Assembly (NCBI RefSeq): GCF_047718555.1
Contig: NZ_JBDNRK010000016.1
Coordinates: 15,254 to 79,253, forward strand
DNA: 64,000 bases
Source of the DNA: Clostridium_I sp047718555
Lineage (GTDB): Bacteria; Bacillota; Clostridia; Clostridiales; Clostridiaceae
Direction of reading: 5' to 3'
Below, one piece after another: positions 8,029 through 17,145 of the stretch; the stretch's first letter is position 1; every line of letters begins with the position of its first letter. The notes beneath the pieces were generated by a model. The model made no database searches, was not told the DNA's origin, and saw nothing but the letters and a program-made list of their open reading frames with translations. The translations under genes and the position numbers were made by a program.

Positions 8029-9309
8029 TCAAATAACCTTTTTAACATTGTACAAAGAATTTAAAACCAGCCAATTCTGAGGGAAGTATCGCCCTATGGT
8101 CCAATAGCTTATACCTGCAAACCTAAACTCATTAGCTAATTGAAGCTTTGCTCTGATGCTTCTGGCATCCTCAAACCAAACTACATGCTCTCTTCCATTA
8201 CTAGCATAATAATTAAAGTATGGAGCTTGAGACAACCTATCATATTTTATTTCTGCACCTACTCTTGCTGCAAGATCAACTGCCCCTACATTGGAGACAG
8301 TAGCTGCTCTAGTACCTCTCTCATAGGGAAGTGTCCAATCGTATCCATAGTTTGGTATACCCATTAATATTTTATCCCTAGGTATAGCAGTAACAGCATA
8401 ATCTAAAACTCTCCTAACAGAATTAATAGGTGCTACTGCCATTGGAGGCCCATAAGTGTATCCCCATTCATAAGTCATCAGTATGACATGGGATACCAAT
8501 TGACCGTGCACTGGATAATTATGTCCTTGATATAAAATTCCCTGTTGATTAGCTGATATTTTAGGGGCTAATGCAGTTGTAACCGAATACCCTAAAGGCT
8601 TTAATTTTTCCACAGCCTTCATGAGAAAATTATTATATAGTTCCCTGTCTTCAGGATATATATACTCAAAATCGATATCTAATCCGTAGTAATTTTTCGC
8701 CTTTAATGTTGCAATAACATTATTAAGCAGTGTATCCTGCAGCTGTTCACTTGACAAAATCCTACGTGCCAGATCACTGCTAAATCCACCTCCTGGCAAA
8801 AGATTACTTATAACCATAAGAGGAGCCACTTTAGCCTGCCTTGCTGCTTCAATTAAAGGAGTGTCATTAATCTCACTGAGGGAACCATCTTCCTTTACCT
8901 CATGACTGAATATACTTAGATATGTCAAACTAGGCAAGGTCTTTTTCAAAACCTCCATACTTATATTTGGAAAAGCATATCCATTTACTTCAATAGTTCC
9001 AAACTTCCTTGTTCTAGATGGTATATTGAGTATTTGTCCTGGATATATCAAAACAGCATTAGTTATTTGAGGATTTGCAGCAAGCAATTCATTAACGGTT
9101 AATCCATAAGCAGCTGCTATTGTATACAAGCTTTCGTTGGGAGCTACAGTATGTCTTCTTGTTCCTTCAAGAATTACCAAAGTCTGACCGATTACTAGTC
9201 TATTAGGGTTATTTAGTTCGTTATCTGCAGCTATTTTATTAGGAGAAACTTTATATAAACGAGAAATAGAGTAGAGAGACTCTCCCGGCCTGACAACATG
9301 TATAATCAA
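8029..9309 (-). CDS. Spore cortex-lytic N-acetylglucosaminidase (LysM-LysM-GH18, YaaH/SleL type)
   Basis: A 426-residue protein. Two LysM peptidoglycan-binding modules occupy residues about 3-46 and 52-97, followed by a glycoside hydrolase family 18 barrel. The catalytic DxDxE is D211, D213, E215 (GLDIDFEY). This order matches YaaH/SleL enzymes, which cut muralytic fragments of cortex during germination; they lack a signal peptide because they are packed onto the spore from the mother cell, and none is seen here. The start is a TTG at 9309, 8 bases after AAGGTGG. I expect mother-cell sigma-factor control but cannot confirm a promoter. Confidence 0.92.
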   Translation of the reverse strand: MIIHVVRPGESLYSISRLYKVSPNKIAADNELNNPNRLVIGQTLVILEGTRRHTVAPNESLYTIAAAYGLTVNELLAANPQITNAVLIYPGQILNIPSRTRKFGTIEVNGYAFPNISMEVLKKTLPSLTYLSIFSHEVKEDGSLSEINDTPLIEAARQAKVAPLMVISNLLPGGGFSSDLARRILSSEQLQDTLLNNVIATLKAKNYYGLDIDFEYIYPEDRELYNNFLMKAVEKLKPLGYSVTTALAPKISANQQGILYQGHNYPVHGQLVSHVILMTYEWGYTYGPPMAVAPINSVRRVLDYAVTAIPRDKILMGIPNYGYDWTLPYERGTRAATVSNVGAVDLAARVGAEIKYDRLSQAPYFNYYASNGREHVVWFEDARSIRAKLQLANEFRFAGISYWTIGRYFPQNWLVLNSLYNVKKVI

Positions 9310-9508
9310 CTAGCTTACCACCTTTTACATACTTCAATTTATTATATGATTGATGGTAAGTACATGTTATAAAATTTATCAGTTATACTTAAGGCATATT
9401 CAAGCAAACTAAAATAAAGTAATAATAGCGTTAATTCATTTATTCTTATTATTATTATATTTTTCCTCAAATGCATTGAATTCAATTTCCTCATTATTTT
9501 CTACATTT

Positions 9509-10453
9509 TCAACATCTGCTGTAATTCTTCAATTGGTTCATTAATTGTAGTTCCTTATTGTACAATGGCAGACTTACTTGAATATCAAGTAATCCGTTCT
9601 GCAATGACGCTCCTGCACTGCCACCCATCTGCTCAGCAAGCAGCCTTACTATGGACAAACCTAACCCAGTATTATTGCTCCGTGCTTTATCACCGGTATA
9701 GAAACGATCAAAGATCCGTTTCACATCAATTTCAGAAGTATTTTTCACAGGATTTCTGAAGGATATAACTGCATTTTCCATAGCAAGTAAACGCACCTCT
9801 ATATCCCCATTACTATGCTGAACACAATTGCGAATTAAATTTTGGATAATCCTCATGACCATTTCTTTATCTGCAAAGACAAAAATAGGATGAGTTTCCT
9901 CAAGGTGTACAGTCAAATTGTTTTCTTCCAATGTTGGAACTGACACTGCGAGGCACTCTGTCACAAGATTTGTCAGATTGATTCGTTCTATATTGAGTTC
10001 TACTTCTGCGTTTATGAGATAGGAATACTCAAAAAAGTGTTCAATCAACCGCCCCAATTCCTCGGTATGTTTTTGTGCAATTTTAAGTTTTCGCTGTTGT
10101 TCCTCTGAAAGCTTACCTTTTTCTATAAGTTGCTGATAACCCTTTATTGCAGTAAGAGGTGTTCTTAAATCATGGGAAATATTTGCAATCATCTCTTTAA
10201 AATGTTTTTCCTCACGAATGCTGTCAAGGCGAAGAATTTCCTCCGCCTTCAGGCACTTATTGATATTGGCAGCCAAAGTATTAAGTTCCTTGTTGATCAG
10301 TTCCAAACTGATAGGCTGTCGTGTATGCTCCATTAGCCGTTTAGTCAACTGCCGGTTAATGTTACGTAATTGCAACTGGAAAAAGATGATATACGCAACT
10401 AATAATATAATTAATATGCTCAAAACACCAACCACAATTGCCAACATTTTCAC
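9509..10453 (-). CDS. Sensor histidine kinase
   Basis: A 314-residue kinase with one N-terminal membrane anchor (residues 4-26), a short linker, the HisKA dimerisation domain with phospho-acceptor H94 (NISHDLRTPL), and a C-terminal HATPase (NLIRNC, RIFDRFYTGD, NTGLGLSIV). It has almost no extracellular sensing loop, like the intramembrane-sensing kinases that guard Firmicutes against cell-wall peptides. It is the last gene of a minus-strand operon: response regulator (12947), ABC ATPase, permease, kinase; 11 bases separate it from the permease stop. Base composition is visibly less AT-rich than in neighbouring regions, suggesting horizontal transfer of the cassette. Confidence 0.9.
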   Translation of the reverse strand: MKMLAIVVGVLSILIILLVAYIIFFQLQLRNINRQLTKRLMEHTRQPISLELINKELNTLAANINKCLKAEEILRLDSIREEKHFKEMIANISHDLRTPLTAIKGYQQLIEKGKLSEEQQRKLKIAQKHTEELGRLIEHFFEYSYLINAEVELNIERINLTNLVTECLAVSVPTLEENNLTVHLEETHPIFVFADKEMVMRIIQNLIRNCVQHSNGDIEVRLLAMENAVISFRNPVKNTSEIDVKRIFDRFYTGDKARSNNTGLGLSIVRLLAEQMGGSAGASLQNGLLDIQVSLPLYNKELQLMNQLKNYSRC

Positions 10454-10464
10454 CGACCTTTCAT

Positions 10465-11257
10465 CTACTTAATTTCCGATTTTCTAAATGCACAGTACGT
10501 AACAGCAAGCATTGCAATAATAAATATCAAACTAACAGAGATTGCCTTGAAGATGTCTCCCGTTCCCGTATCCAATGTCACAAAAGAGTAGTTACCTCCA
10601 TATGGCGTACAGGCGAAAATACGATCAAACACCTTAGAACTATTTCTTAATCCCATCAGCTGCCCACAAAGAATTGAAAAACCATAAAAAATAGCAACCA
10701 CCAGGACTGGCTTCTTAAGCACAAGGGCAAGTGGTACACAGACAATCAGTTGTGCCACATATACGATTATTAAGGTTAATATAACAGCCAACAGTTTCCA
10801 TATCTCTGATGCAGAAAAGTCTGTACCAGCTTCTGATGTCAGTAGATGCAGGAAGCCCAATACTGCGGAGCCCATACTGAACTTGGAACCTGTGCCAAGA
10901 GCAATACCCGTTACGATGGCATAGGGGAGCAGGATGAACACTATGGCACAGCAAAATACGATTGCTACCAATAACCTCACCCCTGCTGCAGCCACTTGCA
11001 ATAGCATCATGGATTGTTTTATTATCGAAATCACCGCAGATAAAAACCCCTGCGATAACAGCGCCAAGAATGCTTATCATGCTTATATCAGATAACATAA
11101 ACCCGATTCCGGTCATGCTGGCACCAATCTTACCCTGTGGTATCATATATGCCATCACCGCCATGATCACTGCACTAACAGTTGTGATTCCAAATAGAAT
11201 CTTAATTGCCATTGTTTTGCATAATTTAAATAAATCAGCCAAAATAAGATTATACAT
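10465..11257 (-). pseudogene. ABC-2 type exporter permease, frameshifted
   Basis: The start is ATG 11257 (MYNLILADLFKL), overlapping the ATPase stop by 8 bases and preceded by GGAGGTGG. The reading is a normal membrane permease up to about 10970 (ASGCSRGEVIGS). The homologous hydrophobic continuation (AIVFCCAIVFILLPYA and three or four further helices to FRKSEIK) is in another frame. The total of 793 bases is not a multiple of three. So either one indel broke the gene near 10965-10985 or there is a sequencing error. If real, the exporter is inactive while its ATPase, kinase and regulator stay intact. The partner ATPase suggests peptide or antibiotic export. Confidence 0.7.
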
Positions 11258-12173
11258 TCCTGCCACCTCCAACAATAGAAATAAAGTAATCTTCAAGAGT
11301 GTCACCCTCACTTGAAAAGTTTGTAACGATAATCCCGTTTTCAAAGAGGACTCTTGCTACTCGTTCTTTTTCGTCTAAATAATCATACAGCTTAACAGCT
11401 TTATTTGGCATAACTTTGTAGTTGGTGGTATTCAGTTTCATTTCCAAAATGCTAACTAATTTTTCTGGCTGCTCACAGTTTATGAGAAGATGATGCTTGC
11501 AGCATTCTTCAAGCTGTGCAAGGGTTAAGGTCTGCTTGATTTCACCTTTGTGAATGATAATATAATCAGTAGCAGTTTGATACAGCTCAGGCAAATTATG
11601 ACTTGAAATTAAGATTGTCATTTGCTGTTCTTCACATAACTTTTTTAGTAGATTGCGTATTTCAACTACGCCTAACGGGTCAAGCCCATTTATGGGTTCA
11701 TCCAAAATAAGCAGTTCAGGATTGCCAAGCAGAGCAACAGCAATTCCTAAACGCTGCTTCATACCAAGGGAAAAATTTTTTGCTTTCTTTTTGCCAGTGC
11801 CGGCAAGACCCACAAGCTCTAACAATTCATCCTCCACTTCCTTATCGGGGATACCTCTCATAATTCTGTGAAGTTTAATATTTTCCTTTGCCGTCATGTT
11901 AGGAGCAAGACTGGGGTATTCAATCATAGAGCCAACCCTTTTTCGCTCTATCTGCAAAGCTTTTTCACCGGTATGACCGAAAAGCTCAATGCTGCCGCTG
12001 GTAGGAAAACTAAGCCCTGTGACAAGCCGCATAAGCGTAGATTTTCCGGCACCGTTTTGTCCAATTAAGCCATATATTTTACCACCTTCCAAAGTTACTG
12101 ATAAATCATGCAAAACGTTGACACCGTGATAGTTTTTCGTCAGGTTGTTTGCTTTCAAAACATATTCTTTCAT
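11250..12173 (-). CDS. ABC transporter ATP-binding protein (BcrA/LanF-like)
   Basis: A 307-residue nucleotide-binding subunit with Walker A GQNGAGKST (residues 39-47), signature FSLGMKQRLGIA, Walker B LLILDEPINGLDP and the switch histidine (ISSHNLPEL). The about 80-residue C-terminal extension is typical of ATPases paired with ABC-2 permeases for bacitracin or lantibiotic self-protection. It is translationally coupled to the frameshifted permease and follows the response regulator by about 90 bases. The role in antimicrobial peptide resistance is inferred from the kinase/regulator partners. Confidence 0.88.
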   Translation of the reverse strand: MKEYVLKANNLTKNYHGVNVLHDLSVTLEGGKIYGLIGQNGAGKSTLMRLVTGLSFPTSGSIELFGHTGEKALQIERKRVGSMIEYPSLAPNMTAKENIKLHRIMRGIPDKEVEDELLELVGLAGTGKKKAKNFSLGMKQRLGIAVALLGNPELLILDEPINGLDPLGVVEIRNLLKKLCEEQQMTILISSHNLPELYQTATDYIIIHKGEIKQTLTLAQLEECCKHHLLINCEQPEKLVSILEMKLNTTNYKVMPNKAVKLYDYLDEKERVARVLFENGIIVTNFSSEGDTLEDYFISIVGGGRNV

Positions 12174-12266
12174 TTTTGATCACCTTTCCCTTCTTGATAT
12201 CAGTATAAAAACCAAAGGTTTAGAAAAGGTTAAGAGTCACAAGGAAAGTGTTGGGAAAGAGATAAT

Positions 12267-12947
12267 TTATTCTTTATACAGACGATAGCCTAAGCCCCAT
12301 ACCGTTTCAATATATTCGGCATTTGGATTTGCCTTTTTCAGCTTGTTTCGCAGGTTGCTGATATGTGTTTTGACAGCATTGTCATCACCAAGATATTCTT
12401 CTTTCCATATGGATTCATATATATTGGCCTTAGAAAATACTTTTCCTAGATTTTGCATTAATAACTCAATAATAAGGTATTCTTTTGCTGTCAAGTCTAA
12501 CTCTTTGGCATTCACCATAATCCGTTTTGTATTGGCGTCCAGCACCATATCTTTATGCTTCAAGACATTATTCATTTTCTCCTGCTTATGAGAACGTCGC
12601 AAATTTGATGCTACACGGGCTGCAACTTCTGCCAAATCAAATGGCTTCGTAATATAATCATCGGCCCCCAGCTTCAATAAATCAATTTTAGTTCCTACTA
12701 TATCCTTCGCAGAAATAATGATCACAGGTACATCTGAAAATGTTCGAATCTCTTTTAGTATCTCATCTCCACTTTTGTAAGGAAGCATAATATCTAACAG
12801 AATCAAATCAAATTCTTCTGTCTTTGCCTCCTTCATTCCCTCAATTCCAGTATAGGTAGACTTTATCTGATATCCTTCACAATTTAATGTTTCCGCCAAC
12901 ATCAGATTTACATCTTTGTTATCTTCAATAATAAGTATTCTATCCAT
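12267..12947 (-). CDS. OmpR/PhoB-family response regulator
   Basis: A 226-residue regulator: receiver domain with acidic pair ED, phospho-acceptor aspartate in LILLDIMLP (residue 52), the conserved threonine/serine position in IIISAKD and lysine in ITKPF; then a winged-helix DNA-binding domain ending VWGLGYRLYKE. ATG 12947 (MDRILIIED) is preferred; an in-frame GTG at 12956 overlaps the only weak ribosome site. It is first in the operon with the ABC exporter and kinase and presumably activates it. Confidence 0.9.
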   Translation of the reverse strand: MDRILIIEDNKDVNLMLAETLNCEGYQIKSTYTGIEGMKEAKTEEFDLILLDIMLPYKSGDEILKEIRTFSDVPVIIISAKDIVGTKIDLLKLGADDYITKPFDLAEVAARVASNLRRSHKQEKMNNVLKHKDMVLDANTKRIMVNAKELDLTAKEYLIIELLMQNLGKVFSKANIYESIWKEEYLGDDNAVKTHISNLRNKLKKANPNAEYIETVWGLGYRLYKE

Positions 12948-13159
12948 TTTGTTCACCCAATACTTTATAAATTAAACGAGACATCTTGTAATAAACTCGT
13001 ATAAAGATTATTAAAGTTATCTCGTATTTACCAAAATCCTACTAAATTATATCATATAAAGAAAATCCTACAAATACAAAATTTTATTATTTTTCATCCA
13101 GCAATACTCTTAACGTTTCCTCAATCAGATAAGAAGTCGCGTAATAAATATGCTAATGG

Positions 13160-13705
13160 TTATGCTAAATTTCTGTATCTTCTATAGTAGAAATAACTAT
13201 CACTTTCCATATTGGGTTGTTTATGCCCAATTGGTGCCCGTTTTTCAAATAGTTCAAAACCGCATTTCTCTGCAAGGTGACAAGAAGGAATATTTGCACA
13301 ATCAATGGTCAATATAAGATACTTTATATCTGACACATTGAAACACCAATCCACTAAAGCATTTACAGCTTCTTTTGTGTATCCATTTTTCTGATATTTT
13401 TCCGACATAAAATAGGCTACTTCAACTTCGTTTACTGTATCTTCAAGCCCCATGCCTACCATTCCAATCATCTCATCTGTATCAGGTAAGGCAATTGCAT
13501 ATCTTTTATTCTCATAAACATCTGTTGAATTTTTTTGAGTTTGGTGCCAATCAATATATCCCCAAAAGGCTTGTGGAGAATCATTATTTTCTGCCCAATC
13601 AGGCATAAAGCGAAAAATATTTTTCTCTCTTACAATCTGATAAAGATTTTCTGCGTCTTTTCTCTCAAAATCTCGAATTATTATATGCTCTGTTTCTATT
13701 CTCAT
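13160..13705 (-). CDS. GNAT-family N-acetyltransferase (RimJ/RimL type)
   Basis: A 181-residue protein starting with the RimJ/RimL pattern (RIETEHIIIRDFERKDA) and carrying the acetyl-CoA motif QKNGYTKEAVNALVDW and the closing NIPSCHLAEKCGFELFEKR. These enzymes acetylate protein N-termini or small amines such as antibiotics; the substrate here is unknown. One of five intact and one broken GNAT genes within 17 kb. Confidence 0.85.
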   Translation of the reverse strand: MRIETEHIIIRDFERKDAENLYQIVREKNIFRFMPDWAENNDSPQAFWGYIDWHQTQKNSTDVYENKRYAIALPDTDEMIGMVGMGLEDTVNEVEVAYFMSEKYQKNGYTKEAVNALVDWCFNVSDIKYLILTIDCANIPSCHLAEKCGFELFEKRAPIGHKQPNMESDSYFYYRRYRNLA

Positions 13706-13845
13706 ATTGTTCCTCTCCCCTGCTTATATACTAATCTTTGCTTCATAATATTTTACTCTTGTTCACTAGTCCATAAATAAATTTAGTGAGTTCTATACAA
13801 ATCTTCTGATATAAATTTTTTATTGACTACCAAGAATAATGCTCA

Positions 13846-14745
13846 TTATGCGTGAGACAATATAGGAAACATTAATTTATTATCTTGGAATAAGTCTGAT
13901 TTATCCTTCATGACAAATAAAGTTGTATTATCCTCTTGCAATAAATTTACATAATAGCCATCTACATCATTAGGTGTAAATCCTAAAACTACTGTTTTTA
14001 TTTCTTTATTTGTAAGTGACTTAATAATATTATCTAAATCAACCTCTGATAGCGAAAATATATCCTGAAGGTATAATGTATCACCTTTAAATTCGGCAAT
14101 TACAATCACATCCTGTTCTCTTAAGTAGTAAACTTTATCCCTCATGAATGAAGTACAATAAAACATTATCAATCCCACATTTTTCAGCATTGTTAGCTTT
14201 GATATTGAGATTGAATTAGCAACTCTTTCCTCAACCAACTCTCTGTTATTATCTAAAGACATATCTAACTTTTCTGCAACTATAACTTCATTATCCTTTG
14301 TAATTGTTTTAGAATATTGATATTCATTCGCAGCTGTAAAACCGAATTTAGGATAAAAATCTAATACACTATCATTAGCAAATAAATATATCATATCACA
14401 TTTATTCTTCCATTCTTCTATGACCTTTTCCATAAGATACCTAGCTAGTCCCTGATTTTGGTATGCAGAATCAGTCATTACCGTTCCTATTTGTATATAT
14501 CTTTTAGCTTCTCCTAAAACCAAACAATCAACAATGCTAGCCGAAACGTTGGCGACAATATTTTCGCCATCCAGTAGTGAATACGGCTTATAGCCGCTTC
14601 CCCAATATCCCTCTTGATACCACTGTTCAAAATTAAATTCATATGTTTTTTGTGTTAATGCATTATAGCTATTTCTAAGCAATGTGTTGTCCTTAAATTC
14701 CTTTATAAAAGTATATTTGTTACAATTAATCGATACTTCTTCCAT
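13846..14745 (-). CDS. GNAT-family N-acetyltransferase, two-part
   Basis: About 299 residues from the ATG at 14745 (MEEVSINCNK), which has GAGAGG 9 bases upstream; an ATG three codons earlier overlaps that site. The N-terminal half is a GNAT domain (IGTVMTDSAYQNQGLARYLM, then a phenylalanine-rich FYPKFGF end). The C-terminal 130 residues have no clear motif, and the arrangement recalls acetyltransferases with an appended second lobe. It is probably coupled to the broken GNAT gene upstream, whose stop lies within the ribosome site region. Confidence 0.8.
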   Translation of the reverse strand: MEEVSINCNKYTFIKEFKDNTLLRNSYNALTQKTYEFNFEQWYQEGYWGSGYKPYSLLDGENIVANVSASIVDCLVLGEAKRYIQIGTVMTDSAYQNQGLARYLMEKVIEEWKNKCDMIYLFANDSVLDFYPKFGFTAANEYQYSKTITKDNEVIVAEKLDMSLDNNRELVEERVANSISISKLTMLKNVGLIMFYCTSFMRDKVYYLREQDVIVIAEFKGDTLYLQDIFSLSEVDLDNIIKSLTNKEIKTVVLGFTPNDVDGYYVNLLQEDNTTLFVMKDKSDLFQDNKLMFPILSHA

Positions 14746-14750
14746 TGCCG

Positions 14751-14944
14751 TCATCCTCTCAAAATCTTTTTCAGGTAGTAGGCTTTATAATCCAATGGAT
14801 AATAATCTAATATGCCATAGATCTCACAACCACATTCAATAAAAAATATGACCTTGCAAATTCTTTTAACTACTTGCTCTCTCATAAATGGTCAATAATT
14901 AACCTGCTTGTTTCAATTTTCATATTTTTTACCGAGTCCATCAT
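14751..14944 (-). pseudogene. Remnant of a RimJ/RimL-type GNAT gene
   Basis: After an AGGAGG site, the minus strand reads MMDSVKNMKIETSRLII, the classical start of RimJ/RimL-type acetyltransferases (compare RIETEHIII at 13705), then hits a stop three codons later. Another frame stays open to a TGA at 14751 with no recognisable GNAT core. So the N-terminus survives and the body is lost or scrambled. Confidence 0.45.
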
Positions 14945-15057
14945 TTTTCCTCCTATTATAAACAGCCTTAACTATATTCAAATGATATCATCCGATATAT
15001 CAGTGCATCAACCTACACCATTTTTCTGAAATAAAAATACGCCATTAAGCTTCTACC

Positions 15058-15351
15058 TTATGGCGCATTTACTTGTTGCTTTTCTTTTTTTATTTTCAAA
15101 ATAATTCTTTGGATACTTTTTGCGGATAAATAATACATTTCAGATAGAACTTTCGTTGATACACCCTCTTTGTATTTCTCATAAATTTCTGCATTTCTTG
15201 CATTAGTTTCTTTTTTGCTTTTGGTTATTTCTCCCCAAGACCTCTTGTTACACTCTTTTCTTGGAATATAAATGTATTCACCTTCAATGTATTTCTGAAT
15301 TAAATCCAACAATTCTCCTGGCAACACATCTGTTGCTTTAATATAGCTCAT
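15058..15351 (-). CDS. CD3324 family protein, putative DNA-binding
   Basis: A 97-residue protein beginning SYIKATDVLPGELLDLIQKY with the YIYIPRK segment of the CD3324 family of Clostridia and relatives. The C-terminal part (YKEGVSTKVLSEMYYLSAKS then IQRII) reads as a helix-turn-helix, so DNA binding is likely but unproven. A GC-rich hairpin straddles the stop codon and should be its terminator. A decayed copy of its last 20 codons sits at 5293-5352. Confidence 0.85.
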   Translation of the reverse strand: MSYIKATDVLPGELLDLIQKYIEGEYIYIPRKECNKRSWGEITKSKKETNARNAEIYEKYKEGVSTKVLSEMYYLSAKSIQRIILKIKKEKQQVNAP

Positions 15352-15880
15352 AATGCCCTCCTAAATATAGTATTATCTTAGGATTAAGCAAAGGCTTTCA
15401 TATTATTAACCATTAATTATTATGCTATAGCCCTTGCTAAGCATAAATAACATATCTTCTCATAAAAACTATACCCCTTTCTTATCTGGGACTATATAAG
15501 TTTTTTCAAACGCATCCTATAAAAGCAATGACTACTTTGAAATTTATTTAACTTATATATGCAATTATAGTATATCCTGATAATAAGTGTCTATCAATTT
15601 CTAGTTATTTATTGTACTAGACTAAACCTACTAGATTTTTATTGTAAACAAGCAGTTATAGTTATTTAAAAGCAACCCATAATTCATGTATATGTCACCT
15701 AAAGTCTTGAAAGAGTTTATATATCGCAGCACATTACTACAAAAGTCTACCTCATTTATGTTACATTTCTTCGTAACGGGCACAATATAGCCACTTTTTA
15801 ACTTATCAATTGACATAAATTTCTTGCAATGATATAATTTTACCCATAAAAAGATCTGTTGTAAAAATACAATATGTTCT
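15352..15880. other. AT-rich intergenic region
   Basis: It carries the presumed promoter of the CD3324 gene. A 61-codon minus-strand frame at 15631-15816 lacks a ribosome binding site and a recognisable family, so I do not call it a gene. Confidence 0.4.
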
Positions 15881-15900
15881 TATGAAAGGAGAAATGTTAT

Positions 15901-15933
15901 ATGATAGCTAATTTAAAGGTGATTGCTTCATAA
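15901..15933 (+). CDS. Leader peptide 1 of the acetyltransferase leader (10 residues)
   Basis: ATG at 15901 with a perfect AAAGGAG site 9 bases upstream; reads MIANLKVIAS then TAA. It is far stronger as a translation start than expected by chance. It stands first in a leader that also contains a second small frame and two hairpins before the acetyltransferase at 16169, so ribosome-dependent attenuation is the likely use. Confidence 0.6.
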   Translation: MIANLKVIAS

Positions 15934-15941
15934 AACTAAAT

Positions 15942-16016
15942 ATGGGCGAAAACGTGATTTTAAGGACTGCTGTATCCTTTGTTTGTGTTTCCGCAATTAT
16001 CGATAACCTTTCATAA
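15942..16016 (+). CDS. Leader peptide 2 (24 residues)
   Basis: ATG at 15942, eight bases after the first leader stop, opens a 24-residue frame (start MGENVILR, end SAIIDNLS) with a valine/serine/cysteine-rich middle. It has no strong ribosome site of its own and would rely on re-initiation. From memory it resembles leader peptides in front of ribosomal-protection tetracycline resistance genes; that match is unverified. Confidence 0.5.
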   Translation: MGENVILRTAVSFVCVSAIIDNLS

Positions 16017-16028
16017 TATACTGACTAT

Positions 16029-16118
16029 TAAGGACAAGTATCACTACAGGTGTTCCTGTTTTTTATGTCCGCAGATAGCATCCAGTTTTGAGGTTGCTTT
16101 CTGCGGTATTTTTCTGCC
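16029..16118 (+). promoter_or_regulatory. Two consecutive hairpin terminators (attenuator)
   Basis: Hairpin 1: AGGACA near 16031 with TGTTCCT near 16050, followed by a T-run. Hairpin 2: CCGCAGA-TAGCA at 16069-16080 with TTGCT-TTCTGCGG at 16094-16106, followed by TATTTTT. AAAGGA and TCCTTT segments inside the second leader frame (15961-15980) could form competing structures. Layout and spacing fit transcription attenuation of the downstream acetyltransferase. Confidence 0.6.
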
Positions 16119-16168
16119 CATTTTTAGAGATTAGAAGCGTTTAAATAACATAAAAAGGAGATTTTAAA

Positions 16169-17056
16169 ATGTCTGAAAAAGTATTAAATCAAGCCATTTG
16201 TTTAAAGAAATATATATCAGAAAAGGAGTATAAAGAGATAAGTCAACTTGAGGAACTTTGCAGTTCAAAAGACAAAACCAATCTAAAGTTAGAATTAGAT
16301 TATAAACTAAATATACCTAAGAACTCTGAAATAGGCTTAAAAACTATTAATGAATTTCTTTATTATATAGATGGGATATTGGTAGCCTACCTTGGCATTT
16401 CAAGCTTTGGAAATAATATAGGTGAAATCAATGGAATGACTCATCCGGATTGGAGAAGAAAAGGACTATTTAAAAAGCTCCTTGAACTTGCAATAGAGGA
16501 ATGCCGTAATAGAGGGTTTAATAAGCTGTTGCTATTATCAGATGGTGAATCCAGCTCAGGAGTTGAGTTTATAAAGACCTTTGGAGGAAAATATGACTTT
16601 TCAGAGTATAGAATGAAATTACTTATCAAAGCTTCTTCAGAAAGCATAAATTCTATTAGTTTAAGAGAAGCAGAGAAGTTTGACTGGAAGGAAATAGCAA
16701 GACAGAATGCACTATTTTTTAATGATACAGAAGAAAGTGAGAGTTTTCCAGAGGAAGAGGAAATCATAAACCAGGTCACATATATGGTTAAATTAAAGGA
16801 AGAAATTATAGGAAAAATTAGAATGGACTACAGTGATAATTCAGCTTTTATATGTGGTTTTGGAATATTGCCTGATTTCAGAGGTAAAGGCTATGGAAAA
16901 TCAGCACTAAAGCAAGCTTTAAGCTTAATAAATGGCAAGAATATACATAATATAGAATTGGATGTGGAATGCCAGAACAATACTGCCCTAAATTTATATA
17001 AATCTTGTGGTTTTGAGAAAAAGTCTGTAATGAATTATTACAAGTATAGTATTTAG
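16169..17056 (+). CDS. GNAT-family N-acetyltransferase with two GNAT domains, behind an attenuator
   Basis: A 295-residue protein with two complete GNAT units. The N-terminal one has MTHPDWRRKGLFKKLLELAI; the C-terminal one has FGILPDFRGKGYGKSALKQA and NNTALNLYKSCGFEKK. Tandem GNAT proteins include aminoglycoside and other drug acetyltransferases, but no specific resistance family is recognised. The start is firm (AAAAGGAG, 9 bases). Its leader with two small reading frames and two terminators suggests induction by ribosome-targeting stress, the strongest hint at function. It ends in a hairpin terminator shared with the convergent gene. Confidence 0.85.
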   Translation: MSEKVLNQAICLKKYISEKEYKEISQLEELCSSKDKTNLKLELDYKLNIPKNSEIGLKTINEFLYYIDGILVAYLGISSFGNNIGEINGMTHPDWRRKGLFKKLLELAIEECRNRGFNKLLLLSDGESSSGVEFIKTFGGKYDFSEYRMKLLIKASSESINSISLREAEKFDWKEIARQNALFFNDTEESESFPEEEEIINQVTYMVKLKEEIIGKIRMDYSDNSAFICGFGILPDFRGKGYGKSALKQALSLINGKNIHNIELDVECQNNTALNLYKSCGFEKKSVMNYYKYSI

Positions 17057-17102
17057 TTTTAGCTGAAAATATATTGATGCCAGTTACCTAAAATTGCATA
17101 CT

Positions 17103-17130
17103 ATAGGGTGCTACAAACACCCTATTTTTA
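17103..17130. terminator. Intrinsic terminator between convergent GNAT genes
   Basis: AGGGTG and CACCCT pair around CTACAAA, with TATTTTTA after and an A-rich run before on the other strand, so it can work in both directions. Confidence 0.75.
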
Positions 17131-17145
17131 TTATATATAGCTAAA

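Noticed and set aside
13087..13145. Minus-strand tail reading ATSYLIEETLRVLLDEK and a stop
   Set aside because: It looks like the end of a protein, but only about 20 codons are open and no family could be assigned, so it was not called as a remnant.
15631..15816. 61-codon open frame on the minus strand
   Set aside because: No ribosome binding site, no recognisable family, and in an AT-rich spacer where such a length arises by chance.
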